64,000 bases of DNA from Moniliella sp. 'wahieum' (GCA_003971905.1 RSEE01000009.1:496001-560000); one strand, 5' to 3'. Positions 1 through 12,045 are shown, counted from the first letter of the stretch. The notes: generated by a model from the sequence alone, not told the origin. Numbers and translations are program-made.

Positions 1-2
1 CC

Positions 3-929
3 GCGGTGGCCAACTCGGGTGGGCCAACGCGCATGGAGAAGGCCAAGATCGGTGTGTGCCAGTTCCAACTCTCCAGCCCCAAGCCCGATATGGATAACCA
101 GATTGTGGTGAATGACTATCGCCAGATGGACAAGATCCTGAAGGAGGAGCGACAGTATCTTCTGCTGAACATGTGCAAGAAGATTAAGAAGGCGGGGTGC
201 AATGTCTTGCTGCTCCAGAAGTCCATTTTGCGCGATGCTGTCAACGACCTAGCGCTTCATTTCCTTGCCAAGCTTAAGATCCTTGTCATCAAGGACATCG
301 AGCGTGATGAGATGGAATTGTTTGCAAGACCCTCCACACGACCCCAATCGCCGATATTGACGCTTTCACTGAGGACAAGCTGGCATACGCCGACCTAGTT
401 GAGGAGGTGCAAACTGGCGGGTGCCCGTGTGGTCAAGGTTTCTGGCATCAAGGACATGGGCAATACTGTGAGCGTCTTGTGCACGGGCCAACAGCCTGGT
501 GCTTGAGGAGAGCGAGCGGTCGCTGCACGATCGCTGTGTGTGGTGCGCTCGCTTGTGAAGAAGCGCGCCTTAATCGCTGGTGGCGGCGCACCTGAAGTGC
601 ATGTTTCGCGTCGGCTGGCTCAGTACGCACAACAACTGCAGGGCATGGAGTCATTCTGCTTCCAGGCATTCGCCGACGCTTTGGAGATCATCCCCACGAC
701 GCTGGCCGAAAATGCCGGGCTCAACCCAATCGCCATTGTGACAGAGCTGCGTAACCGGCATGCTCAGGGGGAGACGACCGCCGGCATTAACGTGCGTAAG
801 GGAACGATCACCAACATTCTCGAGGAAAATGTATTGCAGCCCCTGTTGGTCAACACGTCGGCCATTGAGTTGGCCACTGAGACGGTGTCACTCCTACTCC
901 GGATCGATGACTACCATTTGGCCAGGTGA
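3..929 (+). CDS. CCT4: T-complex protein 1 subunit delta (CCT4), 3' part, frameshifted
   Basis: Delta subunit of the eukaryotic cytosolic chaperonin TRiC/CCT, which folds actin and tubulin using ATP. The gene enters from beyond the left edge, so only the region from the middle of the protein to the C-terminus is present. Visible CCT4-like blocks are [71 protein letters not shown] and a final RIDDYHLAR before TGA. The reading frame changes near 320, near 408 and near 485-545. The blocks [17 protein letters not shown] and [20 protein letters not shown] are intact but lie in different frames. These look like one-base indels in otherwise conserved sequence. No intron is obvious. Identity is certain; the frameshifts are probably assembly errors. 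Confidence 0.93.
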
Positions 930-1141
930 AGAATTATTGCATTGATTGATCCGTCTAGCTTATCCTGCAGGCGTGCCCTTGTCCATCTACATAGCCCTAC
1001 AGGTTCAGATTATCTGTGGTACAGCATGCATGCATAGAAAGCCCGCTACGGGAGCAGACAAAAAGGCAGACCAATGCCATCGGCTGGCCCATCCGTTCGC
1101 GGCGAGCAAGCCAGCTCGTTTTGGGGGCGCAAGCAAGACGC
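930..1141. other. CCT4-eS1 convergent intergenic gap
   Basis: A 212-bp spacer between two convergent stop codons. It must hold both 3' UTRs. No repeat or RNA gene was seen. Confidence 0.6.
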
Positions 1142-1921
1142 TCAGACGCTGGCCAGGGGTGGGCTCAACGAACTCAGCACTCTTGACCTTGGCACCGAGG
1201 TCCTCAGCGCCCACAACGTTGGCTGCACCGCCGTGGAGCTCAACAAGGCGCGAAACGTCAAACTTGGGCTCTTGATGATCTTGACCTTGTGCACGAACAC
1301 ATCCTTCAGAGGGTAGATGCCACGGGTCGACTTCTCAATCTCGCGACCAATGACCTCCGGAATGAGCTTCTGGACCAGCTCCTTGATGTCGCAGGTCTCA
1401 ATCTCGCGCTTGATGATCTGGAACATCTTTTGCCGGATGGCGCGCACCTGGGCCGACTGGGCGTAGGTCGTCTTGGACACGCTGTTGGAGCGGCGCTTGG
1501 TGAAGGCAATGACAAACAGACGAACAACGTAACCATCCGTCAGCTTCACGTCCTGGTGCGCCTCAATCGTGGTCTGCCACTTGCGAACGAGCGAGCGGAT
1601 CTTGTCCGTCGTGAAGTTCATCGAGTGGAAGTTGGTCAGGCACGAGCGGCCCTGAACCTCGTCGACACGCAGCGAGAACTTGCGGAAGGATTGCTCCTCG
1701 TCCTTGTTCAGGTCAGCGAGCGAGGCCTCGACAATGCGGCCCTTGAGCGAGTCATTGGCGTTCACCAGACCCTGGGATTTGTTCACGATAGTCTTGCCAA
1801 CAGTGCGGTTGTCGAAGAAAGTAGGCGCCCGGATGTCGTGCCACACCTTGCGCGACATGGGGTCGACCGTCTTCTTCTTCATGCCCTTCTTGCCGAGCTT
1901 CTTGTTCTTGCCGATCGCCAT
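1142..1921 (-). CDS. RPS1: 40S ribosomal protein eS1 (RPS1/S3a)
   Basis: Small-subunit ribosomal protein located near the mRNA exit. The start [17 protein letters not shown] and the blocks [34 protein letters not shown] and [14 protein letters not shown] identify it. About 259 residues is the family's usual length. The frame is lost near 1255: the expected DVSRL-ELHGG region is scrambled and [20 protein letters not shown] continues in another frame. A second slip in the C-run near 1155 would restore the frame and end the protein at LASV-stop (1142). The coding part has no intron, unlike several neighbours. It converges on CCT4 with about 210 bp between the two stops. Confidence 0.95.
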   Translation of the reverse strand: MAIGKNKKLGKKGMKKKTVDPMSRKVWHDIRAPTFFDNRTVGKTIVNKSQGLVNANDSLKGRIVEASLADLNKDEEQSFRKFSLRVDEVQGRSCLTNFHSMNFTTDKIRSLVRKWQTTIEAHQDVKLTDGYVVRLFVIAFTKRRSNSVSKTTYAQSAQVRAIRQKMFQIIKREIETCDIKELVQKLIPEVIGREIEKSTRGIYPLKDVFVHKVKIIKSPSLTFRALLSSTAVQPTLWALRTSVPRSRVLSSLSPPLASV

Positions 1922-2528
1922 CTTGAAAGACTGTCCGGGAACACTGCGCGAGGGGAGGTTAGCACTATTCCGTCTCGTTGGATGGGGCCGTCAGCGGGAG
2001 GGTGTATGCCATGAGGCTGCGGGGCAAAGGAGGACTAAATATTCGTGCTCCCGCCCGGACGAGATGACCACTTTCGGGTGCATGCTGCTTACCTTAAGGG
2101 TGGCGGTCCTAATGTGTCGGCGGTAACAGAGACGACCTGAGCGGCTGATGTTGCTGGAAGGGCGTTGGCGCCAATGGAGCGCTAGGGTTGGTGTTGGTGC
2201 TGCGGCAACCTTTGCCGTAACCCTACAATATGGGGTTTTGCCTCAGGGGCCCTGTGCTGCCTGCGGCTCTTTTCAATTTGTAACCTTCCGAGCAATGTGG
2301 ATTGCAATCCGGCAAGTTTTGTTCAACTGCGGGGCAAATTCATGTTGCAGACGGTGAAGTGCCGTCCGTAGTGACGGCGATATCTAAAGGAAGGAGGCAG
2401 CGAAGAAGAGGATGCGTAAACAAGCAACATTAGTTAGCTTCGAGAGGAGCACGAGATCGCAAGACCACATTCAGTGCATGTATATTGCTTCGGACACTGA
2501 TGCCGAATCGTTCTCTTTGCGTGCTGGG

Positions 2529-4126
2529 CTATATTGGCTTCCATCCATCAGCACACATAGGACGGGGCTGAGGCGCTGTTGAGGAGGTAAGGATCCAACC
2601 CTGCTTTTTGATTTCAGAGATGCGGTGGTAGAATTCAACAAGGCCCTGGACCAACTCGGCCATTCCTTCTCCGCAGATGCTTGGCCACAATCCAGACTGT
2701 GGACCAAGGGATGGAATAAAGCTACTTATTTGAAGGAAAGTGTTGGGTCGGGCTAATAGCAGAGAGCGAGGAAATGCCATGGCCACAACCTTCTCTTTTC
2801 TCGTCCGATCTGTCAAAGCATGAACGGCCAGTTCAGTTCCCTTGGGAGATGTCATCCTCCATCCCAGAGAGCGACAATTGCCCTTACTGCACGCGTACAA
2901 TCGCACCCAATTGAACTTTTTTTGTGTCGCCTGATGTGCTTGCGTACCAAGCGTGCCATCATCATGGATATAGTGTCGAAGGGTTTCAAGTCGCGGACAA
3001 GGTAGTGCCGATCAGGTCCTTAACCATGCTTCATATTATGTATACAACCTCTTGGGCTGGGTGGAGGATCTGCTTGCATGACCAAAGCTATGCAGTGGTC
3101 AAGCTCGGCGCCGAAGGCGAGTGCCGCGCACCGGGACCAGGGCTGAACCACGATACAACCAGTGGACTGCGATTCATCTGTCCCCATATGTGCCGGAAGA
3201 GATACGAGAAAAATCGAAAATATCGGCGAGGCAGATTCGAGGGAGTGTGGGCTAGGGACCCAAGCATGCCAATACTGTCGACTGTTCGCCCATGGATTAC
3301 TGGGAGGACGTCAAGGTGGGCCCCATCTCTCCGCACCCTGCCCTTTTTTCTCCTGATCCCACAGTGTGGGCCAACGTATTAAGTCGATTGGTGGGCAGCG
3401 GGTCGAGCCTCCTCCATCTCCCCATGGAGACGCAAGAACGCTGTTGTGTAGACCTCTCCCTCTCAACGAATTTATGAGGCCTCTGATACACCCCCGGGAA
3501 CAACATATCCCTCAGTAACTGCAAGAGGCCATGTGCATGATTTGTTCGATTGATTCTTCCTCTGGACCCGTCTTACCAAACAGAGAAAGACCGCTATCGA
3601 AGGCGTATGGAGAACAAAATGCGTGGGCATTCCGATCAGCCACAGCTTTGACAGATTCCGGTGTAGGAAAGCGATCATCCATACTCATTCTCCTCGTATA
3701 AGAAGGGTTGTGGAAGTTCAACAACCGAGGCAGTACCAATCCCCAACACCTGGCCCGAAATGTTTGGATTGGGTGATGCCAAAAGAAAAGTTACTGCATG
3801 GGGGAAGACAAAAAAAGCAATGAAAACCTCCATCCAGCTGGGCCGAAAAGGCCTCTCTCATGCCTCCCCCGGCCCCGATACCACCTCCTTCGGGAAAGCA
3901 GTAAGATCGGAACACAGAGCAAAGAGATGATGTATCCTGTTCGTCGCGCATGGAGGAGATTGGTAGCCGCATACGAGAGCAGTGTGAGCCTCCAACCCCA
4001 GTTCCTCATAAAACCGTCCAATGGCGTGGGGCCGGCGCACGCAAATAAAGAACTCAGTGCCATGCGCACCACATCCGACTGCGCCGGATGTTTCATTGTT
4101 TCATACGCGTGTATTCCGCCATCCAT
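2529..4126 (-). other. possible multi-exon gene, unrecognised
   Basis: The 2.3-kb spacer between eS1 and the mitochondrial-protein gene holds several minus-strand blocks that read like protein, in different frames. From 4126 there is a stretch beginning MDGGIHAYETMKHPAQ. Near 3690-3512 comes MSMDDRFPTPESVKAVADRN with GKTGPEEESIEQIMHM. Near 3520-3460 comes LRDMLFPGVYQRPHKFVER. Near 2906-2529 there is a stretch with GEGMAELVQGLVEFYHRI. The order and strand would fit one intron-rich gene with an ATG near 4126, divergent from the gene at 4235. No family is recognised and splice sites are not proven, so this may be coincidental. Nothing else was seen in 1922-2528. Confidence 0.2.
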
Positions 4127-4234
4127 CCCGGTGCCACCTTCATTCCGCCAGGTGTTCTTCTTGCCGCCCCTGCTGCCCAGAATCCGACATTGCCGGGCTG
4201 ATCAGAGCTACCAGTACCTGCGAACTCCTCGGCC

Positions 4235-5353
4235 ATGTCGCTAGCATTGTCGAGCCTGCGCTCCTTCGCAGTGCGCGTCGGCGCGCCAAGAGCCTTCTCA
4301 TCGTCTGCGGCCGCCTGGAACCAGTCCCCCACTGAGGTGGGCAAGGAGGCCGCCCGGGAGGCTGCCGCGCAGGCCGCTCCTGAGGCTGCGGCGAACGCAG
4401 CGCAGGCGGCCGAGGCCACTGCCGCATCCCCTGCGCAGAACTTGGCCCAGGACCCAAGCCAAGCTTCCGAACACGCTGCGTACGCCACCACGGCTACCGC
4501 AGCTGCATCTAAAGGGGCAGCTGTGGCGGCCCAGGAGGCAGGGAGCCCGGCCGAGGTGCAAGTCGCTGGCGAGCGGACGGCAGAGGAGGTAGCTCGTCTC
4601 CTGGCCATCAATCGCAAACGGATCCCGCAACAGAGCCACACGCTGCACACCTACCACCGCACCGCGCGCCAAAAGGCCATTGAGCTCTACCACATGACGG
4701 CCAACTTCCACCCCACCAAGCTTCCTGCTCACGTCGTCGACTCTTCCGACGCGGTTCAGGGTCAGGAGTTCACTTCGGCCGACGAGAAGCACCAGGTGGC
4801 GCTACAGGCCGACCTGGAGCGGCGGATCATGGACGCTCTGGCTGTCCAGACCCCCAGTGGAGGTGTGGACTTCAAGGGCGCTGTCGTTACTTCGACTCGC
4901 AACCCCGCTGCTCCAGCCTACGTGCAGGCCATGGCACCGCCCAAGTTTCACAGTACGGGCCAACTGATGCGCCTGGAGCAACGTCGGACGGACCGTGTTC
5001 ACAAGGCGGATCGGGGCCAGGCGTGGGAGCACAACGACGAGGTGAGCCAAGAAGTGATGGGGGCCATTTTGCAAGGCGCTGCGCCCGCCGATGCGCTGGA
5101 CAAGGATGTCCAGACATACCTCCAACGTGCCCACTTCCGTGACTCTGTCACTCCCCCCGACCAGCGACCCAAGGTGGGCAAGTCGCGTACCCTCTCTTCC
5201 CTCGTGGACCGGCGCGAAGCTAGGGTGCGCGACGCCCTGTTTGGCACAATTGGTGGTGCGCTCCCAGGCGAGTCGCTTTTGATGGCTCGCGAGGAGCAAC
5301 GCAAGGCGCTGCTGAAGCAGCGCAAGCAGGCCAAGCTCCCCAAGCTCGAGTAG
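4235..5353 (+). CDS. mitochondrially targeted alanine-rich protein, unknown function
   Basis: An intact 372-residue ORF. The N-terminus (SLALSSLRSFAVRVGAPRAF followed by SSSAAAWNQSP) is a typical matrix-targeting presequence: Arg, Ser and Ala rich with no acidic residues. A long Ala/Glu/Gln-rich low-complexity helix follows (about residues 30-120), with many EAA and QAA steps. The likely folded part starts near residue 130 (LLAINRKRIPQQSHTLHTYH, RTARQKAIELYHMTANFHPT). The C-terminus is basic (LLKQRKQAKLPKLE). The basic tail and the His/Arg/Tyr-rich block would suit a mitoribosomal or RNA-binding protein, but that is a guess. It is one of the few genes here with no frameshift. The ATG at 4235 is chosen because it immediately precedes the presequence. 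Confidence 0.8.
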   Translation: MSLALSSLRSFAVRVGAPRAFSSSAAAWNQSPTEVGKEAAREAAAQAAPEAAANAAQAAEATAASPAQNLAQDPSQASEHAAYATTATAAASKGAAVAAQEAGSPAEVQVAGERTAEEVARLLAINRKRIPQQSHTLHTYHRTARQKAIELYHMTANFHPTKLPAHVVDSSDAVQGQEFTSADEKHQVALQADLERRIMDALAVQTPSGGVDFKGAVVTSTRNPAAPAYVQAMAPPKFHSTGQLMRLEQRRTDRVHKADRGQAWEHNDEVSQEVMGAILQGAAPADALDKDVQTYLQRAHFRDSVTPPDQRPKVGKSRTLSSLVDRREARVRDALFGTIGGALPGESLLMAREEQRKALLKQRKQAKLPKLE

Positions 5354-5788
5354 AACACCAAATCTATGTTTTGACTACGCATATTGACCCTATTGACCAT
5401 GCCAATTGTCTTGGGCATCGACGTGGTGCCTCTGGCCTGGGGTTCAGTCTATACAAGTTGCTAGCTGCTTAACTATAGACGGGAGGGGCGGGGAAAATGA
5501 AGGATTCGCATCAGGTCCCTAGCGTAGGAGTATCTTGCCAAAGCGGGAATACTTGCCGTCACAAGAATTTCGAGGGACTTCCAGCCCAGGGTTCCGATCG
5601 CCTGCACCTCCTTTACCCGGCCCCTGGAATCTCCAAGGGGGACGAGCAGGAAAGTGTGAGATCAAGAGAGGGGATGAATTCACACAAAATGGGCTTGTTT
5701 ATACCACTGTGCATAATCAACATAAAAAATGGAGGGAACAAGGCCTGCCTCCAAGAAGGGCACGCTCCTCGTAGATCTGAGAGGAGGG
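5354..5788. other. convergent intergenic spacer
   Basis: 435 bp between the stop of the mitochondrial-protein gene and the stop of the permease. It is shared 3' UTR space. No repeat, RNA or convincing ORF was seen. Confidence 0.5.
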
Positions 5789-8085
5789 TTAGAAGAAGAA
5801 ACTCCAAATCCGTTTCATCAACGGCTGTTGGCGCGCCTCCTCGCGTTCTTGCCGGAGAATATCGAGAGGCACCAGGCGTCGGCCGGTGACAATGTCAATG
5901 TCTTCAATCCGACGGAACTTGTTGTCGGACCAGACCTTGGTTGGCCATGCCCATACCGGGACCGGTCCCACGCACGTCACATTCCAGCGTGTACAGAAGA
6001 CACTGTTCCAGTCCAACAGGCCAATGAAGAAGAAGATACCGACAACGGGGATGGCCAGGCAGTCCTGGAAGAAAGTGACGGCGCGGCCCGAGGCAGTAGC
6101 ATTGTCTGATGAATGGATCGGCCAAGAACCAATTATGATCTCAAAGAGTACCTGTGTAGCAAACGATACGTGGGGTGAGTGCATGCACTGACGAGACTGT
6201 TCTGCGAGATGAAAGTGACGTACCACCAGCAAACAGAACGAAGTGCCCCAAATCGAGCCAATCATGCCTGTGGGAGCCTTCCACGGAATCTCCTCAAGTG
6301 TATGTCCGTGGTAGGACCAGGCCTGGCGGAAGCGGAAGTGGCAGAAGGTGACAGAGCCCCCTTCCATAGAGAGAGTTGGGAGAGTTAGCTGGGCTCAGGC
6401 TCTACTTGTCGCACAGAGGTTCGAACGTACAAGAAAAGATTGTTGACAGTCCACTGAGTGCCAGTAGCCAGTTGAACACGTCTGACTCGGACGAGGAGTA
6501 AATGAGGAAAGAGAGGAAGCCCATGGCCAAACTGAGGATCACTGCCGGCAAAGGGCGGCCCTTGCGATCAATGTACTTGAACAAATGGAGCCTGGCCCAT
6601 CTGCGCCAGGGCAGTGAGTGTCCGTGAGGCACCGTACACGGCTGAGTTGCCCACGGACAGAACCGAGATGAGAATCACCGCATTGAAAATGGACGGCAAA
6701 GCGTGGATTTGACCAATTTGGATGGCAATGACGAAAGGGCTGGCGCGCGCATCGTACGAAGAAGTGCCTGTCAGCCGCGGGTCATCGGGATTGACAATGA
6801 GAGTGATGACCAGAAGCGAAACGACATAAAAAAGCATAATACGGAAAAAGACTTGCTTCGCTGCCTTGGGCATATCCTTGCGAGGGTTGTGCGATTCGGC
6901 GGCAGCGAGACCGATCAGCTCGGTTCCTGTGAGCCGTTACTGTTAGTTCTTCTCCCGTTTTTCACATCAATGAGCATGTGCAAATACCGGCAAAGGCAAA
7001 GGCAGCCGATGTAAATACAGAGCAGAAGCCGCGGAAGCCGTTCTTGAACGCTTCGGAAGGAGGGTTCCAGTATTTGTTGCCAATGTTCTTGTGAGAGGGA
7101 GCACCACCAGCCGAAATGACACTGCCGCAAACTAAAAAAATGTTAGGTTATAGTCCCGCAATAAACGTGTTAACACAACAGAGGGGAAGCCATACTGATG
7201 AAGCCGAGAACGGTGCTGAGAAAGAAAGAAAAAAAAAAAAAAAAAAAACGAAAGTCAGCTTATTACGACAGTGCACACACCACACATTTGGATAAGGAGG
7301 AGAAAGGTTGACGAGAGGACAAAGGGAGACGTACATGATTTTGATGATGGAAGCAAAGCTCTCAAACTCCCCGTAGCCACGCACACCAAAAAAGTTGATG
7401 AAGGCGATGATCACAATAAAGATGACGAGCCACACGCCTGGGCTAATGTGCTCATTTGGGTCCCAAAAGCGGATGACGATCGAGGCAGCGGTGAGTTCAA
7501 GCGGGAGGACAATAAACCACTGCATCCAATAGTTCCACCCCATCGCGAATCCCCATGCGGGCGAAACGAAGCGGGTCGAGTATGCAGCGAAGGAGCCCGA
7601 GATGGGGAAAAGAGTTCCCATTTCTCCCAAATCGAGCACGACACAGAGAAGCATACTCGCAATCAGAAGGTAGTCAAGCATCAAGAACCCGGGCCCACCC
7701 GTCTGGTATACTCCGCCCGAGCCAATAAACAGGCCTGTGCCGATGCTGTGCCAATGCAAGTATCGAAAGGGTCAGCTGAGCGCCCATCAAAAACAAGAGG
7801 GAGGGAGGAGGTGCGAACTGACCTCCCACCAAAGGCAATCATCTGCATGTGGCGCTGGTTGAGGTGGCGTTGCAGATGCGGCGCGTCGCCGCTATGCTCT
7901 GGGGCGCCCGAGCTGGGAAAGTCGTAGGCTTGGCTAGCTTCCCCTTCGAGTTCGTACTTGTGCACCGACGTCTTCTCGACGTCGCTCCTCGGGGAGATTT
8001 CGTGGTCAACATTGCTCCCAGGCTGGCTGCTGGGAGTCTCCATAGGCTTGAAGCCATCGACAAAGCTGCGTAGCAGATGTGCCAT
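5789..8085 (-). CDS. amino acid permease, YAT/GAP1 family (APC superfamily), 7 exons
   Basis: Plasma-membrane proton-coupled amino acid importer of about 610 residues. Exons read from the splice sites are 8085-7823, 7745-7335, 7215-7196 (a 20-nt micro-exon), 7131-6988, 6926-6431, 6360-6224 and 6151-5789. Introns are 77, 119, 64, 61, 70 and 72 nt, and all joins keep frame. The cytosolic N-terminus (about 90 residues) precedes the first transmembrane signature GGSIGTGLFIGSG. Later hallmarks are FPISGSFAAYSTRFVSPAWG, FAFAGTELIGLAAAES, NPRKDMPKA and SWGSVTFCHFRFRQAW. The tail is RRIEDIDIVTGRRLV, then a basic and aromatic end. One extra T in the TTT near 6588 breaks the frame before LFKYIDRKGRPLPA; removing it restores it. 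A further in-frame intron of about 66 nt near 5930-5995 is possible. Substrate specificity cannot be read from the sequence. Confidence 0.93.
7216..7334 (-). other. permease intron 2 with long A/T homopolymer
   Basis: The largest permease intron (119 nt), with donor GTACG at 7334 and acceptor CAG at 7216. It carries a homopolymer of about 19 A on the plus strand near 7230-7249, which reads as a T tract ahead of the acceptor on the coding strand. It extends the normal polypyrimidine tract and will be length-unstable. Confidence 0.7.
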
Positions 8086-8451
8086 GGCGAGGGAGGGGTG
8101 AGGGAGAGGGAGGGAAGGTGGCGGTCACGCAGGGAAGAGGCGGTGTGGGGGAGTTAAAAGAGTGGCCGCCTCAACGCGCACTCCGGCTGCTCCAGTTTGG
8201 TTGCTCGGCCGGCAGCGGATGCTGGATGGGGAGGGTCTGCCAGCACACATGCCCACACCGGCCCACGTACTGCCCCCACATGGGTGCAGCGTAGGCGGGC
8301 GGATGGCGCGACGGCCATGGGGGCAGGCATGGGGATAGTGTACGCACAACTCCGCAGCGGCAACGCGATGGGGTGGGGGCAGGGGGGCGCAGGCACTGTG
8401 CCTGGGGGGCGTTGGGCGATTCGAGGACAGGAGAGGTGGGGTGTGCGTATG

Positions 8452-8471
8452 TAGCCGCAACGTTGCGGCTA
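8452..8471. promoter_or_regulatory. 20-bp perfect palindrome upstream of permease
   Basis: The half-site TAGCCGCAAC is followed directly by its reverse complement GTTGCGGCTA. It lies about 370 bp upstream of the permease ATG. A perfect 20-bp dyad without spacer could be a dimeric transcription-factor site or a cruciform-prone sequence. Function is inferred only from position. Confidence 0.45.
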
Positions 8472-8894
8472 TATCGGCCAGCGACATGCGGCGCCTGTCG
8501 GCCTACCCGGCCCAAGGGCAGCCTAACGCTGTCCGTTGGTCTCGCCCCTGCGCCGTAGTCCCTCCCACCGCACCGCTGTGTTCCCCAGGCTGTCGGGAGA
8601 TTAGACGAGTGCAGAGCGCCCCCCCGCCTGTGGGATGCTTTGCTTCCCACCGCTGTCACACATCACCACTGCACCTGTCACACACTGGCTGGCTGCTGCC
8701 GGCTACCCCGCCTGGCCAGCAAGCACACTGGGCCCACGCCGCGGGCTCAAGCGTCGCGCACGGTGCACCCTGGCACATCTGCAGGCACAAGTCCGCACCC
8801 TGCAGGTCCCACGTCAGGTGCTCGCGCCGGCTTTCTCTGTCGGGCGCAAAGGCGCCAGCCAGTATGGACCCCTGACTTGATATTAAAATTGATC

Positions 8895-8933
8895 ATCGAT
8901 AAGCGAAGCGATAATCGATAATCGATAATCGAT
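8895..8933. repeat. ATCGATA heptamer array
   Basis: ATCGAT occurs at 8895, 8914, 8921 and 8928. The last three are spaced exactly 7 bp apart. It belongs to the palindromic-heptamer class described in the findings. Confidence 0.85.
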
Positions 8934-9708
8934 CATCGAGATTATCGACAGTGGAAGCCTATAACCGACGTTTAACCGGCACGGGCGATGTGCGTTGTTC
9001 TTGCTGTGCGCCTACCGGCCAGCCTCAAGTTGTCAACCTACAAGCTTCCCTGTTCTGTGCGGACGGAGTCGAGCGGAGTCACTAGTCATGTGGCCACCCT
9101 GGGCGCCACACCCTGTTCCACCGCAGAGTCCTCGCCCTGCCGTTATGCAGGCCGCCGGGTTCCTCTCTTTCCTCTTCTCATCTGTTTTCACCACCACACT
9201 CCGGTCGGGACTGTAGTCTGGTGAAACCGCACACACAGGTGTTTTGCGCTAGTAGCGCGGGAACTACATAGGCTCCTGCACTCCGTGTCGTGCATCATAC
9301 ATATATGTCATGCTTCACATAATGTGTGTATTGCAGAAACCAACCGAAGTCCATCATAATATCGCCCACAATTCTTCATCCTTTTCCGCGTTTCATCATT
9401 CAGTTAACTACCTCTCCTACTGAATGGCACACTCCACTGCGCCTCTCTAAATAACCCGCCCCAGCAGCCCGCTCTGGATTCCGTCTTACATAGGGGCGTA
9501 AATGGGTAAACGTTAGAAAGGAGGTGGCATGCCGTCCCACAGGTTCATCCTTCTCGTGCAGCAATAATGGATGTAAGAAAACATGCAAAACGAAACACTA
9601 CCTACCCTCGAGATCGTCAAAGAAAAAAAGGTAAAAGGAGAAAGCACAAAGAACTGGTACAATGCTCAAAAGGTGCCCACCGGCACCCCCAACCACACAG
9701 CCAAGCTT

Positions 9709-11055
9709 TCAATATTCCTCCTCCAGCTCGTCTTCCTGCATCTCCGTATCGGCAGCAACCTCCTCGTAATCCTTCTCGAGGGCAGCCAAGTCCTCGCGGG
9801 CCTCGGAAAACTCGCCTTCCTCCATCCCCTCCCCGACGTACCAGTGCACAAAAGCCCGCTTCGAATACAGTAAGTCGAACTTGCGGTCAAGCCGCGTCCA
9901 AGCCGATGCGATCGCAGTCGTATTGGACAACATACAGAGCGAGCGACTGAGGTGAGCCAGGTCTGCCCCCGGCACCTGTGCCGGCGCTTGGTTGCAAATG
10001 CCGACCTTGAACCCAGTCGGGCACCAGTCGACGAACTGGATGGTGCGCTTGGTCTTGATCGCGGCAGTGGCCGTGTTGACATCCTTTGGCACTACATCGC
10101 CCCGGTACAAAAGGCAGGAAGCCATAAACTTGCCCTCGCGTGGATCACACTTGACCATCTGGTTACCGCGCTCGAATGCGGAAGACGTCATCTCTGCAAC
10201 ACTGTTCTGCTCATGCGACACCTTGTCGGCCGAGATGATGGGTGAGAGAGAGGCAAGTGGGAAATGGATGCGCGGGAAGGGCACGAGGTTGGTCTGAAAT
10301 TCGGTGAGATCCACATTCAATGAGCCCTCAAAGCGCAGCGAGGCGGTGACAGACGAGACAACCTGAGCGATCAAGCGGTTCAGATTGGAGTACGAAGGCG
10401 ACTAATCCTTAGTTTGGACTTGCAGATGTCGTACAGTGCTTCGTTGTGCACCATGAAGGAGCAATCTGAGTTTTCCAGCGTGTGTGTGGGTGGTGAGGAC
10501 CGAATTGTACGGCTCCACAACCGATGAAGACATCATCGGCGCCGGGTAGACTGAAAACTCGAGCTTGGCCTTCTTGCCATAATCTTGCGCCAGATGCTCG
10601 AGCAAGAGCGATCCAAATCCTGAACCTGTGCCGCCGCCAAAGGAGTGGAACACAAAGAACCCTTGCAGGCCTCCTGCGGCATCAGCTAGCTTGCGAACAC
10701 GCTCTAGTGTGTCGTCAATCTCTTTTCCCACCGTGTAGTGGCCACGGGCATAGTTGTTGGCTGCATCCTCTTTCCCTGTGACAAGAGTCTCGGGGTGGAA
10801 AAGGGAGCGGTACGTGCCGGTGCGGACCTCGTCCACCACATTCGGCTCGAGATCAACGTAGATTGAGCGGGGCACATATTTGCCTGACCCAGTCTCGGAA
10901 AAGAAGGTGCTGAATCCATCGTGGTTGGAAGACGTGGAGCCCTCGAGAAGGTGCCCATCCGGGGAAAGGCCATGTTCCTGGAGATAAAGCTCCCAACAGG
11001 CATTGCCAATCTGGATGCCAGCTTGGCCGACATGGAGAGAGGAGAGCGGCGGACA
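9709..11055 (-). CDS. alpha-tubulin, N-terminal exon unresolved
   Basis: Microtubule subunit. The coding strand shows [40 protein letters not shown], the GTP-binding loop [27 protein letters not shown] and [20 protein letters not shown], with an acidic tail ending DELEEEY before TGA at 9709. Frame breaks lie near 10400-10410 (between RIS and [12 protein letters not shown]) and near 10490-10520 (before [19 protein letters not shown]); each fits a one-base slip. No ATG is found just ahead of the HVGQAG block, and the first methionine and few residues probably lie in one or more upstream micro-exons, as is common in fungal tubulin genes. The C-terminal Tyr is conserved. Codon use is typical of a highly expressed gene. 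Confidence 0.93.
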
Positions 11056-12045
11056 AACACTGCCTCAACTGAGACTGGAAATCGACGTGGCCAGAGGAGG
11101 GCTCGCGCGACTGGACTGACGAATGGCTGGAGGACGAGATCGGAGGAGATGTCGGACGCTAACAACAGTAGGCTGCCTGTACTGGATCAATTGGCTGGAA
11201 AACGGGCAGGAGTCGGACAGGATAGGCGAGAGGGTAGACGAGGGGGTTGAGACGAGAGTGGGGACGAGAATGGGGACGAGAATTGACGAGAATGGAAGGT
11301 GGGGAAAAAGGTCCCCATCAACCAGGGATACAGGCAGGATCAAAAGGGAAACGGATACAAGAGGGGGTGTAGGAAGGAAGACACGTCAAAGGGGGGGGGT
11401 CGCCGCAGGCGCGACCGAGAAAGGAACAGGAGACGGGGACGGGGCGACAGACGTCGCCACGGCACTGATGGAAGCTCGGTGGCTTTATTTAGGCCGGCCG
11501 ACTTGGACTTGGGCGGGGTGCGACTATTGCCGCGCGGATGCGATACTTAATTTAGCCAACCATCATCACACTCGGTTGGCCTGCGGAGCACGCTCTACTG
11601 GGCATGTGTGGAGCAGGCGGGCCTTAGCTTGGGTCGGACCATCTCGAGTCCGCCGCAGCCCGTGACACTGAGAGCTCTTTCCAACATGGAAAAGGTGGGG
11701 GCTATCGTGGGAAGGAAATGGGATTGGCGAGATGTGTGGTTTTTCATGCGACAGCGGCTGTTGCGCTGTGCCAAGAATAGAGAAGGACCCAGAGAGAAAG
11801 AAACCGCGAATTTCCCTTATGCGGACCAACAAGTGATTAACCGACCTTTGGCCTCATCGACCTCATCCGTCCGCGAAATGATCTCACTCCTCCACGTCTA
11901 GAGTACTACCCGCTCTCTCTCTTGATGCTTTTACCAGCAATCTCACATTCCAACTCCTCATCAAAGTTAGCAATTGTATCGTATTTCACTGCTTTGGTTG
12001 TCCCGTACATCATTCAAAGAGAGTCCGAATGGTATGCTTGTGATG

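Larger units (their letters stand above)
8086..9708. other. permease upstream / tubulin downstream region
   Basis: A 1.6-kb spacer between the permease start and the tubulin stop. The first 800 bp is GC-rich and has overlapping ORFs on both strands that look like base-composition artefacts. It contains a 20-bp perfect palindrome (8452-8471) and an ATCGATA array (8895-8933), listed separately. 8990-9700 shows nothing else recognisable. Confidence 0.5.
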
